The notes under the pieces: generated by a model
What the model saw: the letters and a program-made list of their open reading frames with translations, nothing else
Told to the model about the DNA's origin: nothing
The model's database searches: none
Part shown: in pieces, positions 1 to 6,408 of the stretch
Layout: every line of letters starts with the position of its first letter
How positions within the stretch are numbered: the first letter of the stretch is position 1
Made by a program: the position numbers and the translations under genes
Assembly (NCBI GenBank): GCA_002454975.1
Contig: DKJZ01000113.1
Coordinates: forward strand, 1 to 8,340
Source: Hylemonella sp. UBA6679
GTDB taxonomy: Bacteria; Pseudomonadota; Gammaproteobacteria; Burkholderiales; Burkholderiaceae_C
DNA length: 8,340 nucleotides
Reading direction: 5' to 3'

Positions 1-204
1 CACCAAAATTTCTTCGCCGCCGCCATGCGTGTGTGGCGAAAACTGCGAGCCGCTCTCGTAGCGCACCACCGAGGTGGCGCGGGCCACCTCATCGCCCACG
101 CGGTCGAGCATCTGGCGCGCCACACCCGGCATGGGTGAGGCTTGCCAGCTGCGCTCATCAGGGCGCAGGACCACACGTTGGGCGAAGTCGGCGTTGAGTT
201 GCAT
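1..204 (-). CDS. ChrR-type cupin domain protein (partial, 3' end beyond window)
   Basis: The first 68 residues of a small cupin are visible; the rest lies beyond position 1. The segment SPHTHGGGEE (residues 56-65) is the first cupin motif, with likely metal ligands His58, His60 and Glu64. The preceding PMPGVARQMLDRVGDEVARA segment and the RYESGSQFSPH run resemble the cupin half of ChrR, the zinc anti-sigma factor of alphaproteobacteria. No ChrR zinc-binding anti-sigma domain precedes it, so this is a stand-alone cupin of unknown function, probably metal-binding. I chose the ATG at 204, which has a weak GAAG upstream and lies 7 bases past the slyD stop. An in-frame ATG at 228 would add 8 residues and overlap slyD by 17 bases, but it has no visible ribosome-binding site. 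The gene is probably the third of the topB-slyD operon. Confidence 0.8.
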   Translation of the reverse strand, partial: MQLNADFAQRVVLRPDERSWQASPMPGVARQMLDRVGDEVARATSVVRYESGSQFSPHTHGGGEEILV

Positions 205-211
205 CAACGCT

Positions 212-688
212 TCAGTGGTGGTGACCATGCGCGCCGTGCGCGTGGCCGTGGGCGATTTCTTCGGCGCTGGCGGCTTGCACGCCCATCACCCGCACGCTGA
301 AGCGAATGGCTTTGCCGGCGTGGGCGTGGTTGCCGTCAAGCAGCACCTGCGGGCCTTTGATTTTGACCACGGTGAACACCGCCTCGCGCCCGTCTTCGGT
401 GTGGCCGCGCAGCTGGCCACCCACCTTCACGCCGGGAGGAAATTCGGTTTTCGGGATGCTGCGCACCAGGCTCTCGTCGCGCGCGCCAAAGGCGTCTTCA
501 ACCGCCAAATCGACGGTGGTGGCAAAGCCCACTGCCTGGCCTTCGAGCAGGGCTTCGACCTTGGGGAAGATGTTGTCGTAGCCACCGTGCAAGTAGGCCA
601 TGGGCTCGTCGCTGGCGTCTAAGGTTTTGCCGGTGGCGTCGATGATTTTGTATTGGATGGTGACAACCGTGTCTTTGCTGATGTTCAT
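212..688 (-). CDS. slyD: FKBP-type peptidyl-prolyl cis-trans isomerase, SlyD-like
   Basis: A 158-residue cytoplasmic prolyl isomerase and chaperone of the SlyD family. The FKBP domain starts at residue 1, with GKTLDAS and YLHGGYDNIFPKVEALLEG near residues 20-50. The inserted insert-in-flap chaperone segment follows (about 69-120, DAFGARDESLVRSIPK). The polypeptide returns to the FKBP fold at DGNHAHAGKAIRFSVRV (118-134). The C-terminus carries seven histidines in the last 12 residues (147-158). In the family, such tails bind Ni, Zn or other divalent metals and help deliver nickel to hydrogenase or urease. This tail is much shorter than the long Cys/His tail of E. coli SlyD (196 residues) and has no cysteine. 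The ATG overlaps the topB stop in an ATGA arrangement and has only a weak ribosome-binding site, so translation is probably coupled to topB. The family call is firm; any metal role is inferred from the tail. Confidence 0.93.
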   Translation of the reverse strand: MNISKDTVVTIQYKIIDATGKTLDASDEPMAYLHGGYDNIFPKVEALLEGQAVGFATTVDLAVEDAFGARDESLVRSIPKTEFPPGVKVGGQLRGHTEDGREAVFTVVKIKGPQVLLDGNHAHAGKAIRFSVRVMGVQAASAEEIAHGHAHGAHGHHH

Positions 689-3600
689 GATTTGCTCAGG
701 TGTTTGCCCACAATGCCGGTTAGCTCAAACATGGTGATTTGCGTTTTGCCGAACACGGGAAGAAGTTTGGCGTCGGCGTTGATGGCGCGCTTGTTGGTCG
801 CGTCTTGCAAGCCGTTAGCCTTGATGTAGTCCCAAATTTTCTTGATGACTTCGGTGCGTGCCACGGCCTCGTTGCCAATCACTGCGGCCAATTCGGCGCT
901 GGGTGCAGAGCCGGCTGCGGCTTTGCGCGGTGCCTTAGGTGTTGCAGTTTTCTTGGCAGCCACTTTTTTGGCCGGTGTTTTCTTGGCTGCAGTTTTGGTG
1001 GCTGGTTTGGCAGAAGTTTTGGCTGCACCCCTTGCCACAGCTGGCCCTGCCGCTCCTGTTTTGCTAGCAGCAGGTTTGCGCGGTGGGAATTTGCTGGGGG
1101 CGAATTCAAAGTTCACTTTGCCGGCTTCCGGGTCCCAGGCCAGCATGGCTTTGAAGGCGCGGCGGGTGCGCATGGAGACAAATTTTTCCAGCATGTCGGT
1201 CTTGCCGGTGGCCAGCAGTTTTTCCATTTGCGCGCGTTCAATGGGCTGCTGCAAGATGATCTGCCCGCTCTTGAAATCGCAGCTGGGCGTGGCTTGCGCG
1301 TGGGTGGGCACGGCGTGGTCGCACACATAGTTTTTGCCGTGCTCGAAGACCATGCCGCCTGCGGCATTGACCGTGCCTTCGCCACACTTGGGGCACTTGC
1401 CCAGCGTGGTTTGCGCGCTGAAGTCCACCAGCTCGCCGGTCTCTTCGTTCTTGTCGTCGCCAAAATCAAACTCGAGTTTGAAGTTCTTGGTCTCGTCGTC
1501 GAATTTAAGCACCATCTCGGCCACAAAAGGCCAACCGGCTTTGGAGCGGAAACCATCGAGCGGGCCAATGTGTTTGTCGCGGATGAAGGCCTCGGCTTCC
1601 ACCACCTCAAAGGTGCGCCCTGCGGGCGACTTGCCAAAGGAAAAACCGCAACCTTCGTCGGCCCCGGTTTTGCCGGTGCAGCCGTAGCGACGGTAGTTTT
1701 CTTTGACCACGCCGCCGCAGTTCGGGCAGGGTGTGGCCAGGGTGGCGTAGTTACCGGGGATGGTGTCGCGGTCGTACTCTTTGGCTTTTTTGACGATGTG
1801 CTCGGTCATGGCCGCGATCTCGGCCATGAAGGTCTCGCGCTTGAGCTTGCCCTGCTCCATCTGCGCGAGTTTGTATTCCCACTCGCCGGTCAGCTCGGGC
1901 TTGGAGAGCTCTTCCACACCCAGGCCGCGCAGCAGCGTCATCAGCTGAAACGCTTTGGCGGTGGGGATCAACTCACGGCCTTCGCGCAGCATGTACTTCT
2001 CAGCAATCAAGCCCTCGATGATGCTCGAGCGCGTGGCGGGTGTGCCCAAGCCCTTCTCTTGCATGGCTTCGCGCAGCTCGTCGTCTTCCACCAACTTGCC
2101 CGCGCCCTCCATGGCGCCGAGCAAAGTGGCCTCGCTGTAGCGTGCAGGCGGGCGGGTCTTGAGGCCCTTAGGCGCGACTTCGGTGTTGTTCACCCGCTCA
2201 CCGGGCTGCACGGCCACCAGGTTTTGGCCTTTGTCGCCGTCTTTGGCATCGGCCACTTCGTCGGCCGCTTCTTTGCCGTAAATGGCCAGCCAACCCGGTT
2301 TGACCAGCACCTTGCCTTCGCTCTTGAAGTGGTAGCCGGCCGAAGACGGCGCAGCGCCGGGCCGCCCCAAGCTGCGCGCAGCCCCCTCGGGGGGCAGCGA
2401 GGACACGCCAGTGCCGAGCGTGGGGGCCACATGCGTCACTCGGGTGGTGACTTGGTATTCGGCACTGGGGAAAAACACCGCCATGAAGCGGCGCACCACC
2501 AGGTCGTACAGCTTTTGCTCGGCCTCACTCAAGCCGCTGGGCGCTTGCAAGGTGGGGATGATGGCAAAGTGGTCGCTGACCTTGCTGTTGTCAAACACCC
2601 GTTTGGTGGGTTTGATGTAGCTGTTGTTCAGGGCCGTGAGCGCGTGCGGTGCCAGGTGGCGCATGCCCGAATCGGCCAGCATCTCAAAGGTTTGCTTGAC
2701 CACCGGCAAATAATCTTCGGGCAGGGCGCGCGAGTCGGTACGGGGGTAGGTCAGGGCCTTGTGGCGCTCGTACAGGCTTTGCGCCAAAGACAGCGTGGTC
2801 TTGGCCGAGAAGCCAAACTTGCCATTGGCCTCGCGCTGCAGGCTGGTCAGGTCAAACAGCAAGGGGCTGGCCTGGGTGGTGGGCTTGCTCTCTTCCGTCA
2901 CCGTGGCGCTTTGGTGGCGCACCGCATCGGCAATGGCGCGGGCCTGGGCTTCGTTCCACAGGCGGTCGGCTTTTTGCTCAGCGTCCACCACGCCGTCTGG
3001 CCCAGGGGCGGGTTTTTTCCAGTCGGGGTCGAACCACTTGGCGGGGTACTCGCCGGCCTTGGCGGCAAAGTTGGCGTGAATTTCCCAGTAGTCGCGGCTG
3101 ACAAAGGCGCGAATTTTTTCTTCACGCTCCACCACCACCGACAGCGTGGGCGTTTGCACCCTGCCCACAGTGGTCAAAAAGAAGCCGCCATCGCGCGAGT
3201 TGAAGGCGGTCATGGCGCGCGTGCCGTTGATGCCCACCAGCCAATCGGCCTCAGAGCGGCAGCGCGCGGCATCAGCCAGGGGGCGCATTTGCGCGTCGCT
3301 GCGCAGGCTGCCAAAGCCGTCGCGGATCGCCTGGGGCGTCATGCTTTGCAGCCACAGGCGCGAGACGGGCTTGCCCAGGGGCTTGACACCGCCGGCGTAC
3401 TGTTCAATCAGGCGAAAGATCAATTCGCCTTCACGTCCGGCGTCACACGCGTTGACGAGTTTGTCGATGTCTTTGCGCTTGGCGAGTTTGACCACCGCAT
3501 TCAGGCGGGTTTTGGTTTTGTCCACCGGCTTCAAGTCGAAGTGCGGGGGGATGACGGGCAGGTGCGCAAAGCTCCACTTGCCGCGTTTGACATCGAAAGC

Positions 3601-3765
3601 CTCGGGCGCCTGGATCTCCACCAGGTGGCCCACCGCGCTGGTGACCACGTAGGTCTCGTTCTCGAAATACTCGTCGCTTTTCTCGAACTTGCCCGCCGTG
3701 GGCGTGAGCGCTCGCACGATGTCTTGCGCGACCGACGGTTTTTCTGCAATGACCAATGTTTTCAT
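685..3765 (-). CDS. topB: DNA topoisomerase III with C-terminal SWIB domain and an in-frame repeat insertion
   Basis: A type IA topoisomerase of 1026 residues that passes single DNA strands to decatenate and relax DNA. The TOPRIM domain begins at MKTLVIAEKPSVAQ, with Glu8 and the acidic DAGREGE motif at 108-114. The catalytic tyrosine is Tyr340 in LTYPRTDSRALP, and GRVQTPTL lies near 201. Two Cys4 zinc-ribbon motifs follow (Cys680/683/696/706 and Cys791/794/815/829). Residues 892-954 form an Ala/Lys/Pro linker with repeated AKK units resembling histone H1 tails. Residues 956-1023 match a SWIB/MDM2 domain (EVIKKIWDYIKANGLQD, ending MFELTGIVGKHL). Residues about 446-476 are an extra Pro/Gly/Ala/Ser loop encoded by a dispersed repeat, placed where relatives run directly from a beta strand into HFKSEGKVLVKPGW. 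I chose the ATG at 3765 because family similarity starts there; GGAGG lies 11 bases upstream. An in-frame ATG at 3783 would add MEDCSQ. First gene of the topB-slyD-cupin operon. Confidence 0.96.
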   Translation of the reverse strand: MKTLVIAEKPSVAQDIVRALTPTAGKFEKSDEYFENETYVVTSAVGHLVEIQAPEAFDVKRGKWSFAHLPVIPPHFDLKPVDKTKTRLNAVVKLAKRKDIDKLVNACDAGREGELIFRLIEQYAGGVKPLGKPVSRLWLQSMTPQAIRDGFGSLRSDAQMRPLADAARCRSEADWLVGINGTRAMTAFNSRDGGFFLTTVGRVQTPTLSVVVEREEKIRAFVSRDYWEIHANFAAKAGEYPAKWFDPDWKKPAPGPDGVVDAEQKADRLWNEAQARAIADAVRHQSATVTEESKPTTQASPLLFDLTSLQREANGKFGFSAKTTLSLAQSLYERHKALTYPRTDSRALPEDYLPVVKQTFEMLADSGMRHLAPHALTALNNSYIKPTKRVFDNSKVSDHFAIIPTLQAPSGLSEAEQKLYDLVVRRFMAVFFPSAEYQVTTRVTHVAPTLGTGVSSLPPEGAARSLGRPGAAPSSAGYHFKSEGKVLVKPGWLAIYGKEAADEVADAKDGDKGQNLVAVQPGERVNNTEVAPKGLKTRPPARYSEATLLGAMEGAGKLVEDDELREAMQEKGLGTPATRSSIIEGLIAEKYMLREGRELIPTAKAFQLMTLLRGLGVEELSKPELTGEWEYKLAQMEQGKLKRETFMAEIAAMTEHIVKKAKEYDRDTIPGNYATLATPCPNCGGVVKENYRRYGCTGKTGADEGCGFSFGKSPAGRTFEVVEAEAFIRDKHIGPLDGFRSKAGWPFVAEMVLKFDDETKNFKLEFDFGDDKNEETGELVDFSAQTTLGKCPKCGEGTVNAAGGMVFEHGKNYVCDHAVPTHAQATPSCDFKSGQIILQQPIERAQMEKLLATGKTDMLEKFVSMRTRRAFKAMLAWDPEAGKVNFEFAPSKFPPRKPAASKTGAAGPAVARGAAKTSAKPATKTAAKKTPAKKVAAKKTATPKAPRKAAAGSAPSAELAAVIGNEAVARTEVIKKIWDYIKANGLQDATNKRAINADAKLLPVFGKTQITMFELTGIVGKHLSKS
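2352..2429 (+). repeat. Dispersed palindromic repeat, copy A (inside topB)
   Basis: These 78 bases match 7873-7952. The left 21 bases are identical and the right 49 match at 45 positions. Between them lies an unmatched centre of 8 bases here and 10 in the other copy. A perfect inverted repeat, GCCCCC-TCG-GGGGGC (2381-2395), sits inside it. The 78-base length is a multiple of three, so the topB frame is kept. Read on the topB strand it encodes APTLGTGVSSLPPEGAARS and more, a segment unlike the rest of the enzyme. No direct repeat of flanking bases is obvious. It resembles REP or Rickettsia-palindromic-element behaviour; the family itself is not one I can name. Confidence 0.85.
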
Positions 3766-3776
3766 CTGACTACAAT
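3748..3776 (+). promoter_or_regulatory. Candidate sigma70 promoter for the SET-domain gene
   Basis: TACAAT at 3771-3776 matches five of six bases of the -10 consensus. ATGACC at 3749-3754 matches four of six of the -35, with a 16-base spacer. Transcription would begin near 3783, downstream of the first in-frame ATG (3756) of the SET reading frame, which supports a later start codon. The promoter overlaps the first codons of topB, so the two divergent promoters could interfere. Based on sequence match only. Confidence 0.35.
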
Positions 3777-3783
3777 CCTCCAT

Positions 3784-3828
3784 CGCGCACGCACACACGC
3801 ACGCGCTTGAGCGCGCACATGCGCACGC
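3784..3828. other. Alternating purine-pyrimidine tracts (Z-DNA-prone) in the divergent spacer
   Basis: Bases 3784-3806 alternate pyrimidine and purine without a break (23 bases, CG and CA/TG steps). Bases 3811-3828 alternate for a further 18. The two tracts are separated by TTGA, and CGCGCT/AGCGCG around that centre form a short inverted repeat (3802-3815). Such CG/CA-rich alternation is the classic sequence type that flips to Z-DNA under negative supercoiling. It lies in the 95-bp spacer between topB and the SET gene, in the topB 5' leader or promoter area. The in vivo structure is inferred. Confidence 0.6.
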
Positions 3829-3860
3829 CCATACGAGTTCACCTTATCAAATTTTTTGCC

Positions 3861-4457
3861 GTGCCGCCAAAAACCTCACCAAGCCCTGCCCGCCGCATTC
3901 AAACCCGCCGCTCCGGTGTGCATGGCAAAGGGGTGTTCGCCGTGGCCGACATTGCTGAGGGTGAAACCATCATCGAGTACGTGGGGCAGGTCATCACTTG
4001 GCAGGAGGCGCAAGACCGCCACCCGCACGACCCGACCGACCCCAACCACACGTTTTACTTCCACATTGACGAGCACCGGGTGATCGATGCCAAGTTCGGT
4101 GGCAATTCCTCGCGCTGGATCAACCACGCCTGCGACCCCAACTGCGAAGCCGACGAGCAAGACGGGCGTATTTTCATCAAAGCGCTGCGCAACATCCCAG
4201 CTGGCACCGAGCTCAATTACGACTACGGCCTGATCATCGACGCGCCCTACACCAAGGCCCTGAAAGCCGAGTACCCCTGCTGGTGCGGCGCAGCCAATTG
4301 CCGCGGCACCTTGTTGGCGCCTAAAACGGCCAAGGCCACCAAAGTGACCAAAGCACCCAAAGCCTCTAAAACCTCTAAAACCTCTAAAACCTCTAAAGCC
4401 CCAAAAGCGTCCAAACCCGCGCAAGCACCTCAAACCCGCCAAGCCCGCCGCACCTGA
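3861..4457 (+). CDS. SET-domain protein-lysine N-methyltransferase with Lys-rich repetitive tail
   Basis: A compact SET-domain enzyme (198 residues from the GTG at 3861) expected to transfer methyl groups from S-adenosylmethionine to protein lysines. Visible motifs are GVHGKGVFA (19-27), RWINHACDPNC (85-95, the NHxxxPNC cofactor motif), ELNYDYG (117-123) and a post-SET zinc site CWCGAANC, with Cys95, Cys140, Cys142 and Cys147 as likely ligands. The last 45 or so residues are Lys/Ala/Thr/Ser-rich and carry a 9-base tandem repeat giving TSK units. The start is uncertain: in-frame ATGs exist at 3756 and 3819. I prefer the GTG because 3819-3860 is AT-rich with codons (ATA, CGA, CTT, TTT) unlike the gene, and the first ATG lies upstream of the best promoter. 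No good ribosome-binding site precedes any of the three. The gene is divergent from topB and probably cotranscribed with birA. The substrate is unknown; its own tail, or the Lys-rich TopB linker, are possibilities only. Confidence 0.88.
   Translation: MPPKTSPSPARRIQTRRSGVHGKGVFAVADIAEGETIIEYVGQVITWQEAQDRHPHDPTDPNHTFYFHIDEHRVIDAKFGGNSSRWINHACDPNCEADEQDGRIFIKALRNIPAGTELNYDYGLIIDAPYTKALKAEYPCWCGAANCRGTLLAPKTAKATKVTKAPKASKTSKTSKTSKAPKASKPAQAPQTRQARRT
4363..4398 (+). repeat. Four tandem 9-base repeats in the SET protein tail
   Basis: The unit CCTCTAAAA occurs three times in a row, followed by CCTCTAAAG, all in frame. Each unit encodes part of a Thr/Ala-Ser-Lys repeat. The array sits in the basic tail after the post-SET zinc site. 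Because the unit is three codons, slippage would change the number of lysine-bearing repeats without breaking the frame. Confidence 0.92.
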
Positions 4458-4471
4458 GGCGCAAACCCCGT

Positions 4472-5338
4472 ATGACCGCACCCCACCCACTGCGTTGGCC
4501 GCTTGAAGCGATCTGGGAGGCTGTCAGGGCGCTGGTGCCAGATTTCACGGTGGAGGTCTTGCCCGAGATCGACTCCACCAACAGCGAGCTCATGCGCCGC
4601 GCACGCGCGGGCCGGTTTGAGCCGGTTTTGCTGGTGGCCCAGCACCAAACGGCTGGCCGCGGCCGGCTGGGCCGCAGCTGGGTGAGCCCGCCGGCTACGG
4701 GCGCTGTGGCAGACCTGCTGGCGGTGGACGCGCAAAATTTGCCTGGGCTGACCTTTTCCATCGGCTTGCCCCTGGCCATGGCCGACTGGGCGGGCCTGTC
4801 GCTCGCGGTGGGGGTGAGCGTGGCAGCCAGCTTGCATGCCGATATTCGCCTGAAATGGCCCAACGACCTGTGGGTGGACGGGCGCAAGCTCGGTGGCATC
4901 TTGATAGAAACCACCCCCCTGACCCCAGAGGCGCAGGCCGCTTACCTGGCCACCCAGCCCTACACCGACCCCAGCCTGCCCGTGCGGTACGCCGTGGTGG
5001 GCGTGGGCCTGAACATTGAATTGCCACCCGCCCAGGGCTTGTCCACCGAGCCTGCAGCCCTTAAAACGCTGATGCCCGCCATCGACGCGCCGCAGGCCTT
5101 GGGGCGCATTGCCGCGCCTTTGGTGCAAAGCCTCAAGCGGTTTGAGGTGGCCGGTTTTGCGCCTTTTGCGCAGCCCTTTGCCGCCCGAGATGCCTTGCGC
5201 GGCCTGGCCGTGGGCTTGAGCGACGGTACCCGCGGCGTGGCCCAAGGGGTGAACGAGCGCGGCGCTTTGCGCGTGCGCACGCCCCAGGGCGACCAGCTTG
5301 TGGACAGCGCTGAGGTCAGCGTCAAACCGCAGGCCTGA
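4472..5338 (+). CDS. birA: Biotin--[acetyl-CoA-carboxylase] ligase, short form without HTH domain
   Basis: A 288-residue cytoplasmic enzyme that activates biotin with ATP and attaches it to the biotin carboxyl carrier protein, and to similar carboxylase domains. Catalytic-domain motifs are DSTNSELMRRA (34-44), the biotinyl-AMP loop GRGRLGRSW (62-70), LKWPNDLW (127-134) with the key Lys128, GGILIE (141-146) and VVGVGLNIELP (175-185). A small C-terminal SH3-like domain follows (about 240-288, GTRGVAQGVNERGALRV). There is no N-terminal winged helix, so it is unlikely to act as the biotin-operon repressor that E. coli BirA is. The ATG lies 14 bases after the SET gene stop and before a SPOR-like gene 8 bases downstream, consistent with one transcript. 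The ribosome-binding site is weak. Confidence 0.96.
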   Translation: MTAPHPLRWPLEAIWEAVRALVPDFTVEVLPEIDSTNSELMRRARAGRFEPVLLVAQHQTAGRGRLGRSWVSPPATGAVADLLAVDAQNLPGLTFSIGLPLAMADWAGLSLAVGVSVAASLHADIRLKWPNDLWVDGRKLGGILIETTPLTPEAQAAYLATQPYTDPSLPVRYAVVGVGLNIELPPAQGLSTEPAALKTLMPAIDAPQALGRIAAPLVQSLKRFEVAGFAPFAQPFAARDALRGLAVGLSDGTRGVAQGVNERGALRVRTPQGDQLVDSAEVSVKPQA

Positions 5339-5346
5339 GGCCCGGC
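5337..5346 (+). promoter_or_regulatory. Ribosome-binding site of the SPOR-like gene overlapping the birA stop
   Basis: GAGG at 5337-5340 lies six bases before the ATG at 5347 and overlaps the birA TGA (5336-5338). This supports the chosen start and suggests that ribosomes ending birA can reinitiate on the next gene. Confidence 0.6.
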
Positions 5347-6408
5347 ATGTCAGACAGCCCAGCGCAAACATCTGGCTCAGGGTCACCCTCAGACACAGAC
5401 GTGGCCGCAGCCCCAGCCACTGCCGACAGCAGCACCCAGCCCTTGCCCTACCAAGCACCCGCCCCGCTGGTGACCCAGGTGTTTGTGCAGGTGGCAGCAC
5501 CTGAGCCAACCAGCGCGGGCGCTGCCAGTACGAGCACCCCTGCTGGCCCTGGGCAAGCGCCACCCCTGGCCTCGCAGGTTGGAGGCGCTGTGGCCGCCAC
5601 AGCCTCAACAAGTTCAAGCGGTTTGGCAAATGGCGCCTACCCAAAAGACGCCACCGACGCCACTGACCCCAGGGCCACCGCAGCCAAGGCTGAGCCTGGT
5701 CGCTCTCTGTGGGCGTGGTTGGCGCTTTTGATTTTGGCCAACGTGGCTTACGCGGCGTGGTCGCAAGGTGCTTTGCATGGGCTGGGCTGGGGGCCGCGCG
5801 GCCACACCGAGCCGCAGCGCTTGACACAGCAGCTGCAGGCCGAGCAACTCAGCTTGCTGACCGGCCCCGACTTAGAGAACTTCACCCGGCGTTTGGCCGC
5901 CCGTCAGCTGCCGTGCTGGCATCTCGGGCCGCTGCAGGCCGCCCCGCTTGCCAGCGTGACAGCCCAGCTCGAGGCCTGGCAGCCCGCGCCGGTGTGGCAA
6001 GCGCAAGACATCGACGAGCCCGAGCGCTGGTTGCTCTTCATGGGGCCGTATGCCAGCGACGTGGTGCTTGAGCGCAAGCGCGGCGAGCTCCAAGGTTTGG
6101 GCCTGCAGCCGCGTGACCTGACCCACCCCAAGTGGGGCCAGGGCTTGAGCTTGGGGGCTTTTGAGTCTTCGGCGCAGGCGCAGGTGGCGCTGGCTGGCCT
6201 GAGCAAACGCGGGGTGCGCACGGCCCGAGTGGTGCGCGATCACGCCGCGCGGGCGGGGCAGCGTTTGTCAGTTTGGACCAAGCAGCCCGAGTTGCGCGCG
6301 GCCATGGACACCTGGTTGTCCAAAATCCCGCCACCCGACAAGCCCGAGGCCACGTCGGCCCCGCGCCTCATGTGGCTGGCTTGCGCTGAACCTGGAACCG
6401 AACGGTGA
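5347..6408 (+). CDS. Single-pass membrane protein with periplasmic SPOR-like domain
   Basis: A 353-residue protein. Residues 1-119 are a low-complexity Ala/Pro/Ser/Thr stretch. A hydrophobic helix (about 120-138, LWAWLALLILANVAYAAW) is the only membrane segment and no cleavable signal peptide is seen. The remainder would lie in the periplasm. Residues about 226-298 resemble a SPOR fold: WLLFMGPYAS, then LERKRGELQGLGLQ, then GLSLGAFESSAQAQVALAGLSKRGVRTARVV, the usual beta-alpha-beta repeat with a QA..A..L..G pattern. SPOR domains bind glycan strands lacking stem peptides at the division septum, so a cell-envelope or division role is possible. The domain is divergent and I give no gene name. 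It follows birA closely. Its last 41 bases overlap the 3' end of the opposing histidine kinase gene. Confidence 0.82.
   Translation: MSDSPAQTSGSGSPSDTDVAAAPATADSSTQPLPYQAPAPLVTQVFVQVAAPEPTSAGAASTSTPAGPGQAPPLASQVGGAVAATASTSSSGLANGAYPKDATDATDPRATAAKAEPGRSLWAWLALLILANVAYAAWSQGALHGLGWGPRGHTEPQRLTQQLQAEQLSLLTGPDLENFTRRLAARQLPCWHLGPLQAAPLASVTAQLEAWQPAPVWQAQDIDEPERWLLFMGPYASDVVLERKRGELQGLGLQPRDLTHPKWGQGLSLGAFESSAQAQVALAGLSKRGVRTARVVRDHAARAGQRLSVWTKQPELRAAMDTWLSKIPPPDKPEATSAPRLMWLACAEPGTER

Noticed and set aside
2352..2429. The topB insertion as an intein or a genuine protein domain
   Set aside because: Far too short for an intein, lacking splice-junction residues, and its nucleotide match to a non-coding copy elsewhere explains it better.
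739..3810. A plus-strand open frame of about 1000 codons lying antisense to topB
   Set aside because: It mirrors topB codon structure in a high-GC genome, shows no recognisable domain, and its composition (Gly/His/Phe/Ala-rich) is typical of a shadow frame.
4430..5827. A long minus-strand open frame opposite birA and the SPOR-like gene
   Set aside because: Composition is Arg/Gln/His-rich with no motifs, and it overlaps birA whose motifs are unambiguous.
6126..6137. CCCCAAGTGGGG inverted repeat resembling part of the dispersed repeat
   Set aside because: Only the short core is shared; the flanks do not match the element, and it sits in ordinary SPOR-gene coding sequence.
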